The notes under the pieces were generated by a model that was not told the DNA's origin, ran no database searches, and saw nothing but the letters and a program-made list of their open reading frames with translations. A DNA stretch of 64,000 nt from NCBI RefSeq assembly GCF_007559435.1, contig NZ_VMBP01000003.1, positions 420,526-484,525 of the forward strand, written 5' to 3'. This document shows positions 16,518-25,238 of the stretch, piece after piece. The stretch's first letter is position 1; each line of letters starts with the position of its first letter. The stretch comes from Ancylobacter moscoviensis. Its GTDB lineage: Bacteria; Pseudomonadota; Alphaproteobacteria; Rhizobiales; Xanthobacteraceae. The position numbers were made by a program, and so were the translations under genes.

Positions 16518-17432
16518 ATGAGTTCGATACTTAGCCGCCACGACACGATTGCCGACAACCTCGCCTTCCACCTGGAGGCGGGCGTCGATGTCGCGTTGGG
16601 TGACGAGCCGGTCGACCGCTTCGCCGAAAGCGCCGCCGAACGCAGCGCCGCTGCCGCCCGCCTCGCCACACGACCGGCGGAAGGGGCCGGCCCGCGCACT
16701 GCGACCGCTCCTCCCGCCTTCACCTCCCCGCGCCCCGCCTCCGCTCCGCACCGCGCGCCCTCGGGACCGCAGCCCAGTCCGGCCCTGCCGGGCGAGGCAC
16801 CACCGCCGCCCGACCTCGCCGCCGTCGAGGCCCGCGAGGCCGCCGCGAGCGCACCGACCCTCGAGGCCCTGCGCGAACTGCTGGAGCGCTTCGACGGCTG
16901 CCCGCTCAAGCACACCGCCACGCGGCTCGTCTTCGCCGACGGCAACCCGAAGGCGCGGCTCATGCTGGTCGGCGAGGCGCCCGGTCGCGACGAAGATATC
17001 GAGGGCAAGCCCTTCGTCGGCCGCTCCGGCAAGCTGCTCGACCGCATGCTGGCCGCCATCGGCATCGACCGCACGGCCGCCTACATCGCCAACGTCGTGC
17101 CGTGGCGTCCGCCCGGCAACCGCACCCCGACCCCGCAGGAGACCGCTATCTGCCTGCCCTTCATCCGGCGGCAGATTGAACTGGCGAATCCCGACGTACT
17201 GGTCTGTCTCGGCGGCCCCTCGGCCCAGACGCTGCTCGGCATCCGTGACGGCATCACCAAGGCACGCGGCCGCTGGATGGATTACGACACTGGCACGCGC
17301 GTCATTCCCGCGCTCGCCACCTTCCACCCGGCCTATCTGCTGCGCACGCCGCTCGGCAAGCGCATGGCCTGGCGCGACATGCTGGCCATAGAGAGCCGCC
17401 TCGCCGCGCTGCCGGCGCGCTCGAACGACTGA
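16518..17432 (+). CDS. Uracil-DNA glycosylase, family 4-like
   Basis: About 304 residues. The N-terminal third is an Ala/Pro-rich linker after [15 protein letters not shown]; the catalytic domain begins near residue 100. Motif A is GEAPGRDED, followed by [15 protein letters not shown], then [17 protein letters not shown], and motif B HPAYLLR. Uracil is removed from DNA to start base excision repair. Of the four cysteines that hold the 4Fe-4S cluster in family 4 enzymes, two positions are changed: FDGCPL has Phe where the first Cys should be, and NVVPW has Trp for Cys. The cluster may thus be absent. Starts at 16488, 16509 and 16518 are all possible; none has a strong ribosome binding site. 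Divergent from ETF-QO. Confidence 0.85.
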   Translation: MSSILSRHDTIADNLAFHLEAGVDVALGDEPVDRFAESAAERSAAAARLATRPAEGAGPRTATAPPAFTSPRPASAPHRAPSGPQPSPALPGEAPPPPDLAAVEAREAAASAPTLEALRELLERFDGCPLKHTATRLVFADGNPKARLMLVGEAPGRDEDIEGKPFVGRSGKLLDRMLAAIGIDRTAAYIANVVPWRPPGNRTPTPQETAICLPFIRRQIELANPDVLVCLGGPSAQTLLGIRDGITKARGRWMDYDTGTRVIPALATFHPAYLLRTPLGKRMAWRDMLAIESRLAALPARSND

Positions 17433-17516
17433 CGCCCGCTCCCGCACGACGGGAATATCTTAGCGGACAGTTGATTTGAGTTATTCCATGGTAACAACAG
17501 CCGGCTTAATCTACCG

Positions 17517-17542
17517 CCATCACCGTTCGTAAGCGGTGATGG
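17517..17542 (+). promoter_or_regulatory. Inverted repeat in the cydA leader
   Basis: CCATCACCG and CGGTGATGG form a perfect 9-bp inverted repeat around TTCGTAAG. It ends 15 bases before the cydA ATG, just ahead of GGGGGAG. It could be an operator or an mRNA hairpin modulating translation of cydAB. There is no T-run. Confidence 0.5.
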
Positions 17543-17557
17543 TACAGGGGGAGCCCG

Positions 17558-18970
17558 ATGGAATTCGATCCCGTCTTTCTGGCGCGCATCCAGTTCGCCT
17601 TCACCATCTCCTTCCACATCATCTTCCCGAGCTTCACCATAGGCCTCGCGGCCTATATCGCGACGCTGGAAGTGCTGTGGATCACCACGGGTGCCGAGCG
17701 CTACCATCGCATCGCCCGCTTCTTCACCAAGATCTTCGCCGTGTCCTTCGGCATGGGCGTGGTGTCGGGCATCGTGCTCTCCTACCAGTTCGGCACGAAC
17801 TGGAGCCGCTTCTCCCACGTCGCCGGCAACGTGATCGGGCCGCTGATCGGCTACGAGGTGCTGACCGCCTTCTTCCTCGAGGCCACTTTCCTCGGCATCA
17901 TGCTGTTCGGCTGGAACCGGGTGCCGCGCGGCCTCCACGTGCTCTCGTCGATCATGGTGGCGCTTGGTACCTCGCTGTCGGCCTTCTGGATCCTCGCCGC
18001 CAACAGCTGGATGCAGACGCCGGCCGGCTACGAGCTCGTCAACGGTGTCGCCCATCCGGTGGACTGGCTGGCGGCGATCTTCAACCCGAGCTTTCCCTAC
18101 CGCTTCGCCCACATGGTGACGGCCTGCTACCTCACCACCGCCTTCGTCGTGCTCGCCGTCGGCGCCCGTTATGTCTATGCCGGGCGCCATCCCGAGGACG
18201 GGCGCACCATGATGCGCATGGCCATCGGCCTCATCGCCATCCTCGCCCCGGTCCAGGCCTTCATCGGCGACGCGCACGGCCTCAATACGCTGGAGCACCA
18301 GCCCGAGAAGATCGCCGCCATCGAGGCCCATTGGGGTGAGACGGACGGTGTGGCGGGCGGCGTGCCGCTGGTGCTCTTCGCCATCCCGAACGAGGCCGAG
18401 GAGCGCAACGACTTCCAGATCGCCATTCCGCATCTCGGCAGCCTCATCCTCACCCATAGCTGGGACGGCACCTTCAAGGGACTGAAGGCCTTCCCGCCGG
18501 AGGACCGGCCGCCGGTCGCCATTCCGTTCTTCGCCTTCCGCGTCATGGTCGGCATGGGCCTGCTGATGATCGCGGTCGGCTGGCTGGGTGCCTTCCTGCT
18601 GTGGCGCCGCCGGCTGTTCGAGAGCGACTGGTATCTCGCGCCGATCCGCCACATCTGGCCCATCGGCTTCATCACCATCCTGTCCGGCTGGTTCGTCACC
18701 GAGGTCGGCCGCCAGCCCTGGGTGGCCTACGGCATCCTGCGGACGGTGGATGCCGTCTCGCCGGTTGCCGGCTGGGCCGTGGCGACGACGCTCGCCCTGT
18801 TCGTCCTGGTCTATGCCTGCGTCTTCTCGGGCGGCATCTATTACATCAACCGCCTGATCGTGAAGGGTCCCGAAGGTCCGGCGCTGGAGCCGCCCGAGGG
18901 CTTGCCGAACCGGCCGCTCACCTCCGCTCACGAGGCGACGCGCGCTGCCATCAACGCTGCGGGGGAATGA
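17558..18970 (+). CDS. cydA: Cytochrome bd-type (cyanide-insensitive) quinol oxidase subunit I
   Basis: A 470-residue membrane subunit carrying the haems of a bd-type oxidase. His20 in FTISFHIIFPSFTIG is the high-spin haem ligand region. The glutamate-rich GYEVLTAFFLEATFLG follows, then FAHMVTACYLTTAF supplies the second histidine and GWFVTEVGRQPWVAYG is the conserved C-terminal signature. The loop after helix six is short, so this is the short-Q-loop CioA-like form. It transfers electrons from ubiquinol to oxygen without pumping and usually works at low oxygen or under cyanide/sulfide stress. GGGGGAG precedes the ATG. cydB follows after 3 bases. Confidence 0.95.
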   Translation: MEFDPVFLARIQFAFTISFHIIFPSFTIGLAAYIATLEVLWITTGAERYHRIARFFTKIFAVSFGMGVVSGIVLSYQFGTNWSRFSHVAGNVIGPLIGYEVLTAFFLEATFLGIMLFGWNRVPRGLHVLSSIMVALGTSLSAFWILAANSWMQTPAGYELVNGVAHPVDWLAAIFNPSFPYRFAHMVTACYLTTAFVVLAVGARYVYAGRHPEDGRTMMRMAIGLIAILAPVQAFIGDAHGLNTLEHQPEKIAAIEAHWGETDGVAGGVPLVLFAIPNEAEERNDFQIAIPHLGSLILTHSWDGTFKGLKAFPPEDRPPVAIPFFAFRVMVGMGLLMIAVGWLGAFLLWRRRLFESDWYLAPIRHIWPIGFITILSGWFVTEVGRQPWVAYGILRTVDAVSPVAGWAVATTLALFVLVYACVFSGGIYYINRLIVKGPEGPALEPPEGLPNRPLTSAHEATRAAINAAGE

Positions 18971-18973
18971 GTC

Positions 18974-19996
18974 ATGGACATCAGCCTCGGCATGGAATGG
19001 TACCTGCCCGTGATCTGGTCGCTGCTGCTGGCGGTGGCGATCGCGATGTATGTGGTGCTGGACGGTTTCGACCTCGGCATGGGCATCCTCTTTCCCTTCG
19101 CCGGCAGCGACCGGGAGAGGGACCAGATGATGAACTCGGTCGCCCCGTTCTGGGACGGCAACGAGACCTGGCTCATCCTCGGCGGCGGCGGCCTGCTCGT
19201 CGCCTTTCCCCTCGCCTACTCCATCGTTATGCCGGCGCTCTACCTGCCGGTCATCTTCATGCTGCTGGCGCTGGTGTTCCGCGGGGTCGCCTTCGAGTTC
19301 CGCCATGTCGCCGACACCAGCCGGTATCTCTGGAACATCGCGTTCACCGGCGGCTCGACCCTTGCCGCCTTCTTCCAGGGCGTGCTGCTCGGCGGCTTCG
19401 TGCAGGGCATCAAGGTGGAGAACAACGCCTTCGCCGGTGGCCCGCTGGACTGGGCAACGCCCTTCGCCGCGCTATGCGGCCTCGGCGTGGTCGCGGGCTA
19501 CGCGCTGATCGGCAGCGTCTGGCTGGTGATGAAGACAGATGGCGCCACTGCGATCCGCGCCCGCGCCCATGCCAAGGTGCTGCTGGTTGCGGTGCTGGTC
19601 TTGATGGGCATCGTCAGTCTGTGGACCCCCGTCGCTTTCCCGCGCATCGCCGAGCGGTGGTTCACCACGCCGAACCTGTTCTATCTGGCACCAGTGCCGC
19701 TGCTCACCTTGCTGCTCGCCTATGCCGTTTGGCGTTGGCTGGACAAGGGGCATGAGCACCTGCCCTTCTTCGGCGTCATCGGCCTGTTCCTGCTCGGCTA
19801 TATCGGCATCGGCATCTCGATCTTCCCCTACCTCGTGCCGCCGAGCCTGACCGTGTGGGAAACCGCCGCCACGCCGGCGAGCCAGGTCTTCATGCTCATC
19901 GGCACCATCTTCATGCTGCCGATCATCCTGGGCTACATCGCCTTCGTGTACTGGCTGTTCCGCGGCAAGGTGCGCGAAGGCGAGGGCTATCACTAA
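18974..19996 (+). CDS. cydB: Cytochrome bd-type quinol oxidase subunit II
   Basis: A 340-residue membrane protein with the subunit II hallmarks [27 protein letters not shown] and [10 protein letters not shown] near the N-terminus. It pairs with cydA as one operon. No CydX-like micropeptide or cydDC exporter genes follow: the next gene, rnhB, is convergent and its stop overlaps the cydB stop at 19993-19996. Confidence 0.95.
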   Translation: MDISLGMEWYLPVIWSLLLAVAIAMYVVLDGFDLGMGILFPFAGSDRERDQMMNSVAPFWDGNETWLILGGGGLLVAFPLAYSIVMPALYLPVIFMLLALVFRGVAFEFRHVADTSRYLWNIAFTGGSTLAAFFQGVLLGGFVQGIKVENNAFAGGPLDWATPFAALCGLGVVAGYALIGSVWLVMKTDGATAIRARAHAKVLLVAVLVLMGIVSLWTPVAFPRIAERWFTTPNLFYLAPVPLLTLLLAYAVWRWLDKGHEHLPFFGVIGLFLLGYIGIGISIFPYLVPPSLTVWETAATPASQVFMLIGTIFMLPIILGYIAFVYWLFRGKVREGEGYH

Positions 19997-20661
19997 ACCT
20001 CGTCGAGCTCGGCAAGCTCCGCCGTCTCGATGACGGTCTCGCCGGCAAGGCGCGCGCGCACTGGCGCGAAGGACGTGCGGTGGTGGCGGCAGACCCCGAG
20101 CTGGGCGAGCGCCGCCTGATGCTCGGGCGTGCCGTAGCCCATGTGCCGCTCGAAGCCGTAGCCGGGATGGGCGAGGCCGAGCGAAGCCATGAGCCGGTCG
20201 CGCGTTACCTTGGCGACGATGGAAGCCGCCGCGATCGAGGCGACGAGCGCGTCCCCGCCGATGATCGTGCGCCCGGCGCAAGCGAGCGGCGGCAGATCGT
20301 TGCCGTCCACCAGCACGAGACGCGGCCTGCACGGCAGGCCCGCGACCGCCTGTGCAAGAGCCCACAGCGTCGCCTGCCGGATGTTGTGACCGTCGATACG
20401 CGAGGGCGGAGCAAAGGCCAGCGACACCTCGGCCGTGGCGCAGATCTCGTCGAACAGCGCCTCGCGCCGCACGGCCGTGAGCCGCTTGGAATCGTCCAGC
20501 CCCTTGGGCACGCGCCTGGGATCGAGGACCACGGCGCAGGCAACCACCGGCCCCGCCCAGGGGCCCCGCCCTACCTCGTCGGCCCCGGCCACCGGTGCCT
20601 CGCCGGCCTTCAGAGCGGCGCGCTCCAACGAAAAGTCCGGCTTCTGTCGTGCGGCGGCCAT
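19993..20661 (-). CDS. rnhB: Ribonuclease HII
   Basis: A 222-residue enzyme that removes ribonucleotides and RNA primers from DNA-RNA hybrids. The active-site motif [13 protein letters not shown] (Asp28, Glu29) is followed by the third and fourth acidic positions in VLVDGND and KVTRDRLM, and by the [12 protein letters not shown] tail typical of RNase HII. The start is ATG 20661; longer readings upstream contain low-complexity arginine/serine residues. It converges on cydB. Confidence 0.95.
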   Translation of the reverse strand: MAAARQKPDFSLERAALKAGEAPVAGADEVGRGPWAGPVVACAVVLDPRRVPKGLDDSKRLTAVRREALFDEICATAEVSLAFAPPSRIDGHNIRQATLWALAQAVAGLPCRPRLVLVDGNDLPPLACAGRTIIGGDALVASIAAASIVAKVTRDRLMASLGLAHPGYGFERHMGYGTPEHQAALAQLGVCRHHRTSFAPVRARLAGETVIETAELAELDEV

Positions 20662-20819
20662 GTTCAGGGGTCTCAGATAGGCGTCAGTACCGCCTCCCGG
20701 TCGACGACTCGGATGCGATGACGCACGATGGCGCCCGGAAGGACGGGATGCAACCATCCCGCGGTAGCGCCGGCAGGCGGAATCGGGCGACGTGACGTTA
20801 GGTTGAACACGGGCAGGCG

Positions 20820-21443
20820 ATGAACTGGTCTGAACGCATACAGGAATTCGTCACCCTCTGGGTGGTCATCGATCCTCTCGGCACCCTCCCCGTCTTCCTG
20901 GCCGTCACCGCCGGCCTGAACGCGACCGACCGCAACAAGGCGGCCTTGCTCTCGGTACTCGTCTCCTTCGGCGTGCTGGTGTTCTTCGCCATGGCCGGGC
21001 ACTGGCTGCTTCGCTCGATGGACGTCTCGATCGAGTCCTTCCAGATCGCCGGCGGCATCGTGCTGTTCCTGTTCGCGCTCAGCATGATCCACGGCACCAG
21101 CCATATGGACGCGCGGGCACCGGCCGAGCAGAACCCGGTCGAGATCGCGATCTATCCGCTCGCCATCCCCTCCATCGCCAGTCCAGGGGCGATGCTCGCC
21201 GCCGTGGTGCTGACCGACAATGCCCGGCACGATTTCCCGGAGCGGGCCATGACCATCGTCACCTTCAGCATCGTCCTGCTGGTGACGCTGGCGATCATGC
21301 TGGCGGCGGGGCGGCTGGTGCACCTCATCGGCCGTGGCGGCGCCTCGATCATCAGCCGGGTGATGGGCATGATCCTCGCCGCGCTGGCGGTCGACCTCGT
21401 CCTCAGCGCCGCCGCTGAGTGGCTCCACCTGCCGCCGATCTGA
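20820..21443 (+). CDS. MarC family integral membrane protein
   Basis: A 207-residue protein with about six membrane helices. Family blocks are [21 protein letters not shown] at the N-terminus and [14 protein letters not shown] in the middle (NPxxxP-like region replaced by IPSIASPGA). MarC proteins were once linked to multiple antibiotic resistance, but this role has not held up and transport function is unknown. It converges on groEL, with a terminator hairpin between. Confidence 0.85.
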   Translation: MNWSERIQEFVTLWVVIDPLGTLPVFLAVTAGLNATDRNKAALLSVLVSFGVLVFFAMAGHWLLRSMDVSIESFQIAGGIVLFLFALSMIHGTSHMDARAPAEQNPVEIAIYPLAIPSIASPGAMLAAVVLTDNARHDFPERAMTIVTFSIVLLVTLAIMLAAGRLVHLIGRGGASIISRVMGMILAALAVDLVLSAAAEWLHLPPI

Positions 21444-21473
21444 CGTCGCCGCCGACCGGCACCCGCGCAAACG

Positions 21474-21499
21474 AAAAGGGCGCGGCCTACGCCGCGCCC
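21474..21499 (-). terminator. Intrinsic terminator of groESL
   Basis: A perfect 9-bp stem GGGCGCGGC/GCCGCGCCC with loop CTAC (21478-21499). On the minus strand it is followed by TTTTCG. It lies 30 bases after the groEL stop and may also stop marC transcripts from the other side. Confidence 0.8.
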
Positions 21500-21528
21500 G
21501 TCCGTATTCGAAGCGTGTCGGACTTCGA

Positions 21529-23202
<1,674 letters not shown>

Positions 23203-23212
23203 TCAGCCAGCG

Positions 23213-23509
23213 TCAGCCGACGATGCCCATGACGTCGGATTCCTTCATGATCAGCAGGTCCTGACCGTCGATCTTGACCTCGGTGCCCGACCACTTGCCG
23301 AACAGCACCTTGTCGCCGGCCTTGACGTCGAGCGGCACGAGCTTGCCGGCCTCGTCGCGGCCGCCGGGGCCGACGGCGACGACTTCGCCCTGCGAGGGCT
23401 TTTCCTTGGCGCTGTCGGGAATGATGATGCCGCCTGCGGTCTTTTCCTCGGCATCGAGGCGCTTCACCACGATGCGGTCATGCAGGGGGCGGAACTTCAG
23501 CTTGGCCAT
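23213..23509 (-). CDS. groES: Co-chaperonin GroES
   Basis: A 98-residue co-chaperonin, [13 protein letters not shown] at the start, the mobile-loop segment [17 protein letters not shown], and the usual C-terminal [10 protein letters not shown]. The ATG at 23509 follows AGGATCAACCG. It is first in the operon, about 70 bases after a CIRCE element, so HrcA repression with heat induction is expected. Confidence 0.98.
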   Translation of the reverse strand: MAKLKFRPLHDRIVVKRLDAEEKTAGGIIIPDSAKEKPSQGEVVAVGPGGRDEAGKLVPLDVKAGDKVLFGKWSGTEVKIDGQDLLIMKESDVMGIVG

Positions 23510-23578
23510 CGGTTGATCCTCGGTCTTCCTGTCTCGCGCCGGCATGGCGCTCGTGAGCAGCAATAGGCTGGGCAGTTA

Positions 23579-23605
23579 GTAGCACTCTTCCCAAACGAGT
23601 GCCAA
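23579..23605 (-). promoter_or_regulatory. CIRCE operator (HrcA binding site) of groESL
   Basis: GTAGCACTC-N9-GAGTGCCAA matches the CIRCE consensus TTAGCACTC-N9-GAGTGCTAA with two changes and the exact 9-base spacer. It lies 70 bases upstream of groES. Confidence 0.93.
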
Positions 23606-23718
23606 ACCGCCGCCGAGATAGGCAGGCCGCGAAGGGGTGTCAAGGCACGCCGGCGCGGGAAAAACGCCGGACGCGAGCGTTTTTTCGGCGCAGCTTTCCC
23701 GGCGCTTCGGCACGCACG

Positions 23719-23751
23719 AAAAAACCCGGCCCGCATGGCGGACCGGGTTTT
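23719..23751 (-). terminator. Intrinsic terminator of the first phasin gene
   Basis: On the minus strand a stem built from CCCGGTCCGC and GCGGGCCGGG with a short loop (23725-23747) is followed by TTTTTTCG. It lies 55 bases after the phasin stop. The A-run on the other side makes it potentially bidirectional. Confidence 0.85.
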
Positions 23752-23805
23752 CCCGAACAGCTTTCCGAGCAGGCCGCGACGACGAGCGCGGCACCGCGAC
23801 GGCGA

Positions 23806-24294
23806 TCAGACCGACTTCTTGATGGTCTTCTCGACCGAGGCCTTGATCGGCTCGGCGGTGTCGGTCGCCACCTTCTGGGCGATGGTCGACAGTTCCTTGG
23901 CCTGGGCCGACAGCACGTCGAACTGCTTGCGCAGATGACCGGTGGAAAGCTCGACGGCCTCGGAGACGGACTTCGCACCGAGCAGCGCGCCGACATAGTC
24001 GAAGGCCGCGTTCACGTTGGTGCGCAGCGACTCCAGCGCCACGGCATTGTATTCGGCCACGCCCTTGGAAGCGGTCGAATAGGCATCTTCCAGCAGGTCG
24101 GTGGTCTCTTCGGCGCTCGACTTCAGCTTCTCGTAAGCGTCGCGCGCGCTCTGCACGCCCTTCTCGGCCATCTCCCGCACGACGGCGGGCACTTCGAGGT
24201 TGGCCGGGATGTCGAGCTTCGGCAGCGCCGCTTCGAAAGCGGACGTGGCGGCCTTGGCGGCCTTCTTCGGGGTGGCGGTGGTGGCCTCAACCAT
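23806..24294 (-). CDS. Phasin family protein (PHA granule-associated)
   Basis: A 162-residue, almost entirely helical protein. It starts with a Lys/Ala-rich segment (ATTATPKKAAKAATSAFEAA), and the phasin core runs from about residue 30: PANLEVPAVVREMAEKGVQS, DAYEKLKSSAEETTDLLEDAY, then AKSVSEAVELSTGHLRKQFD. Phasins coat polyhydroxyalkanoate granules and control their number and size. A second phasin gene lies upstream on the same strand. A 33-bp near-perfect palindrome between the two genes, 132 bases before this start, is a candidate for the PHA-sensing repressor PhaR. Confidence 0.85.
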   Translation of the reverse strand: MVEATTATPKKAAKAATSAFEAALPKLDIPANLEVPAVVREMAEKGVQSARDAYEKLKSSAEETTDLLEDAYSTASKGVAEYNAVALESLRTNVNAAFDYVGALLGAKSVSEAVELSTGHLRKQFDVLSAQAKELSTIAQKVATDTAEPIKASVEKTIKKSV

Positions 24295-24425
24295 GGGTTC
24301 TCTCCTCGCATACGCGGCGAAACCAGAAAGGCGACAGCCGCTCCCGCGCGGGCGGCCACGCCGTGACCGGCAGACGCAGCGTCAGGAGCGGTTCCCGATG
24401 CCCTGCCATGTCTCGTACGCCATAA

Positions 24426-24458
24426 TTGTGCACTGCAATATCATATTGCAATGCACAA
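24426..24458. promoter_or_regulatory. 33-bp TGCA-rich palindrome upstream of the phasin gene, candidate PhaR site
   Basis: Centred on 24442, outer arms TTGTGCA and TGCACAA pair perfectly and inner arms TGCAATAT and ATATTGCA pair with one mismatch position between. PhaR/AniA regulators of PHA metabolism in alphaproteobacteria bind TGC...GCA-rich dyads in front of phasin genes. No T-run follows, so a terminator role for the upstream phasin gene is less likely. Confidence 0.5.
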
Positions 24459-24536
24459 TCAACCCGACTGAGCGATTTTTTCGTCACTGCGCTGGAAATA
24501 GGTCGCCATGCGCCGTTCGGGAGACCCGGACAGGGA

Positions 24537-24920
24537 CTATTTCCCCGTCTTCTTCCCGGTGGCGAGGCCCGTGGCGGCACCGGCATGCTCGCCGATGGTC
24601 TTGGCCTGCTCGGTGAGGCGCGAGGCCTGCTCCTTCACATATTCCGCATGCAGGCGCGCCCATTCGTCGACCGTGGAGGCCTTGGCAAGGCGAGAGGCGA
24701 AGTCGAACCCGGCCGCGATATTCTCTTCCGCGAATTCCAGCGTGGTCCGGCCAAGATCACGCGCACTGTCATGCGCCACGTCGAGCTGACGCCCGGCATC
24801 GTCGAGCGCCTTGTGCGCCGCATTGAGGAAGCCATCGATCGCCGCGCGCGCCTGATCCACGCCCTGCTCGGCGATGGTACGCAGCTCCGGAGGGATTTCG
24901 AGTTTCGGGTCATCGGCCAT
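24537..24920 (-). CDS. Phasin family protein, short form
   Basis: A 127-residue helical protein starting MADDPKLEIPPELRTIAEQG, with the phasin pattern QARAAIDGFLNAAHKALDDA and STVDEWARLHAEYVKEQASR, and a Lys-rich end, TGKKTGK. It is shorter than the neighbour but has the same helix order, so the pair probably arose by duplication. GGAGGG lies before ATG 24920. A TATAAT hexamer about 100 bases upstream on the minus strand may be its -10 element, but no good -35 is seen. Confidence 0.8.
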   Translation of the reverse strand: MADDPKLEIPPELRTIAEQGVDQARAAIDGFLNAAHKALDDAGRQLDVAHDSARDLGRTTLEFAEENIAAGFDFASRLAKASTVDEWARLHAEYVKEQASRLTEQAKTIGEHAGAATGLATGKKTGK

Positions 24921-25060
24921 CGCGCAAACTCCCTCCTGAATGGTGCTTTTATGGTAATCGCTCCCGGCCGCCGATCAATTCGGGCCTATGCCTACGACGA
25001 AAGTATTATATGCGTCGCAAAAGGCAATCGAAATCGGCCGCGCGTCGTCTCGCCGGTTGC

Positions 25061-25098
25061 AACTGATTAACCGGGATCGGTGGGAACCGATTAACCGG
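25061..25098. promoter_or_regulatory. Two 14-bp direct repeats upstream of the PdhS-like kinase gene
   Basis: AAC(T/C)GATTAACCGG occurs at 25061-25074 and 25085-25098, a 24-bp period, differing at one base. The TTAACC core resembles a CtrA half-site, though the spacing does not give the TTAA-N7-TTAA full site. The surrounding 24921-25238 gap otherwise holds only the phasin promoter region. Confidence 0.4.
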
Positions 25099-25238
25099 AA
25101 ACGATGAAGCTGGCGCGACAAGGGCCGGTCCGCATGGCACCGGACGCCGGCCCGCACTATTGTTAGGCTTCAGCGGTGGACCGTCCCTCGGCCCGCCATC
25201 TGCTTCCGGCTCGGGCCGGCGGGATCATTCGGACGACG

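Noticed and set aside
17470..17490. FNR-like half-site TTGAT before cydA
   Set aside because: The second half (GTTAT) matches only two of five positions of ATCAA, so it is not called an FNR box.
21474..21499. CRISPR-like short repeats in the window
   Set aside because: Inspected hairpins and repeats are single terminators or operators; no spaced identical repeats with unique spacers were seen anywhere.
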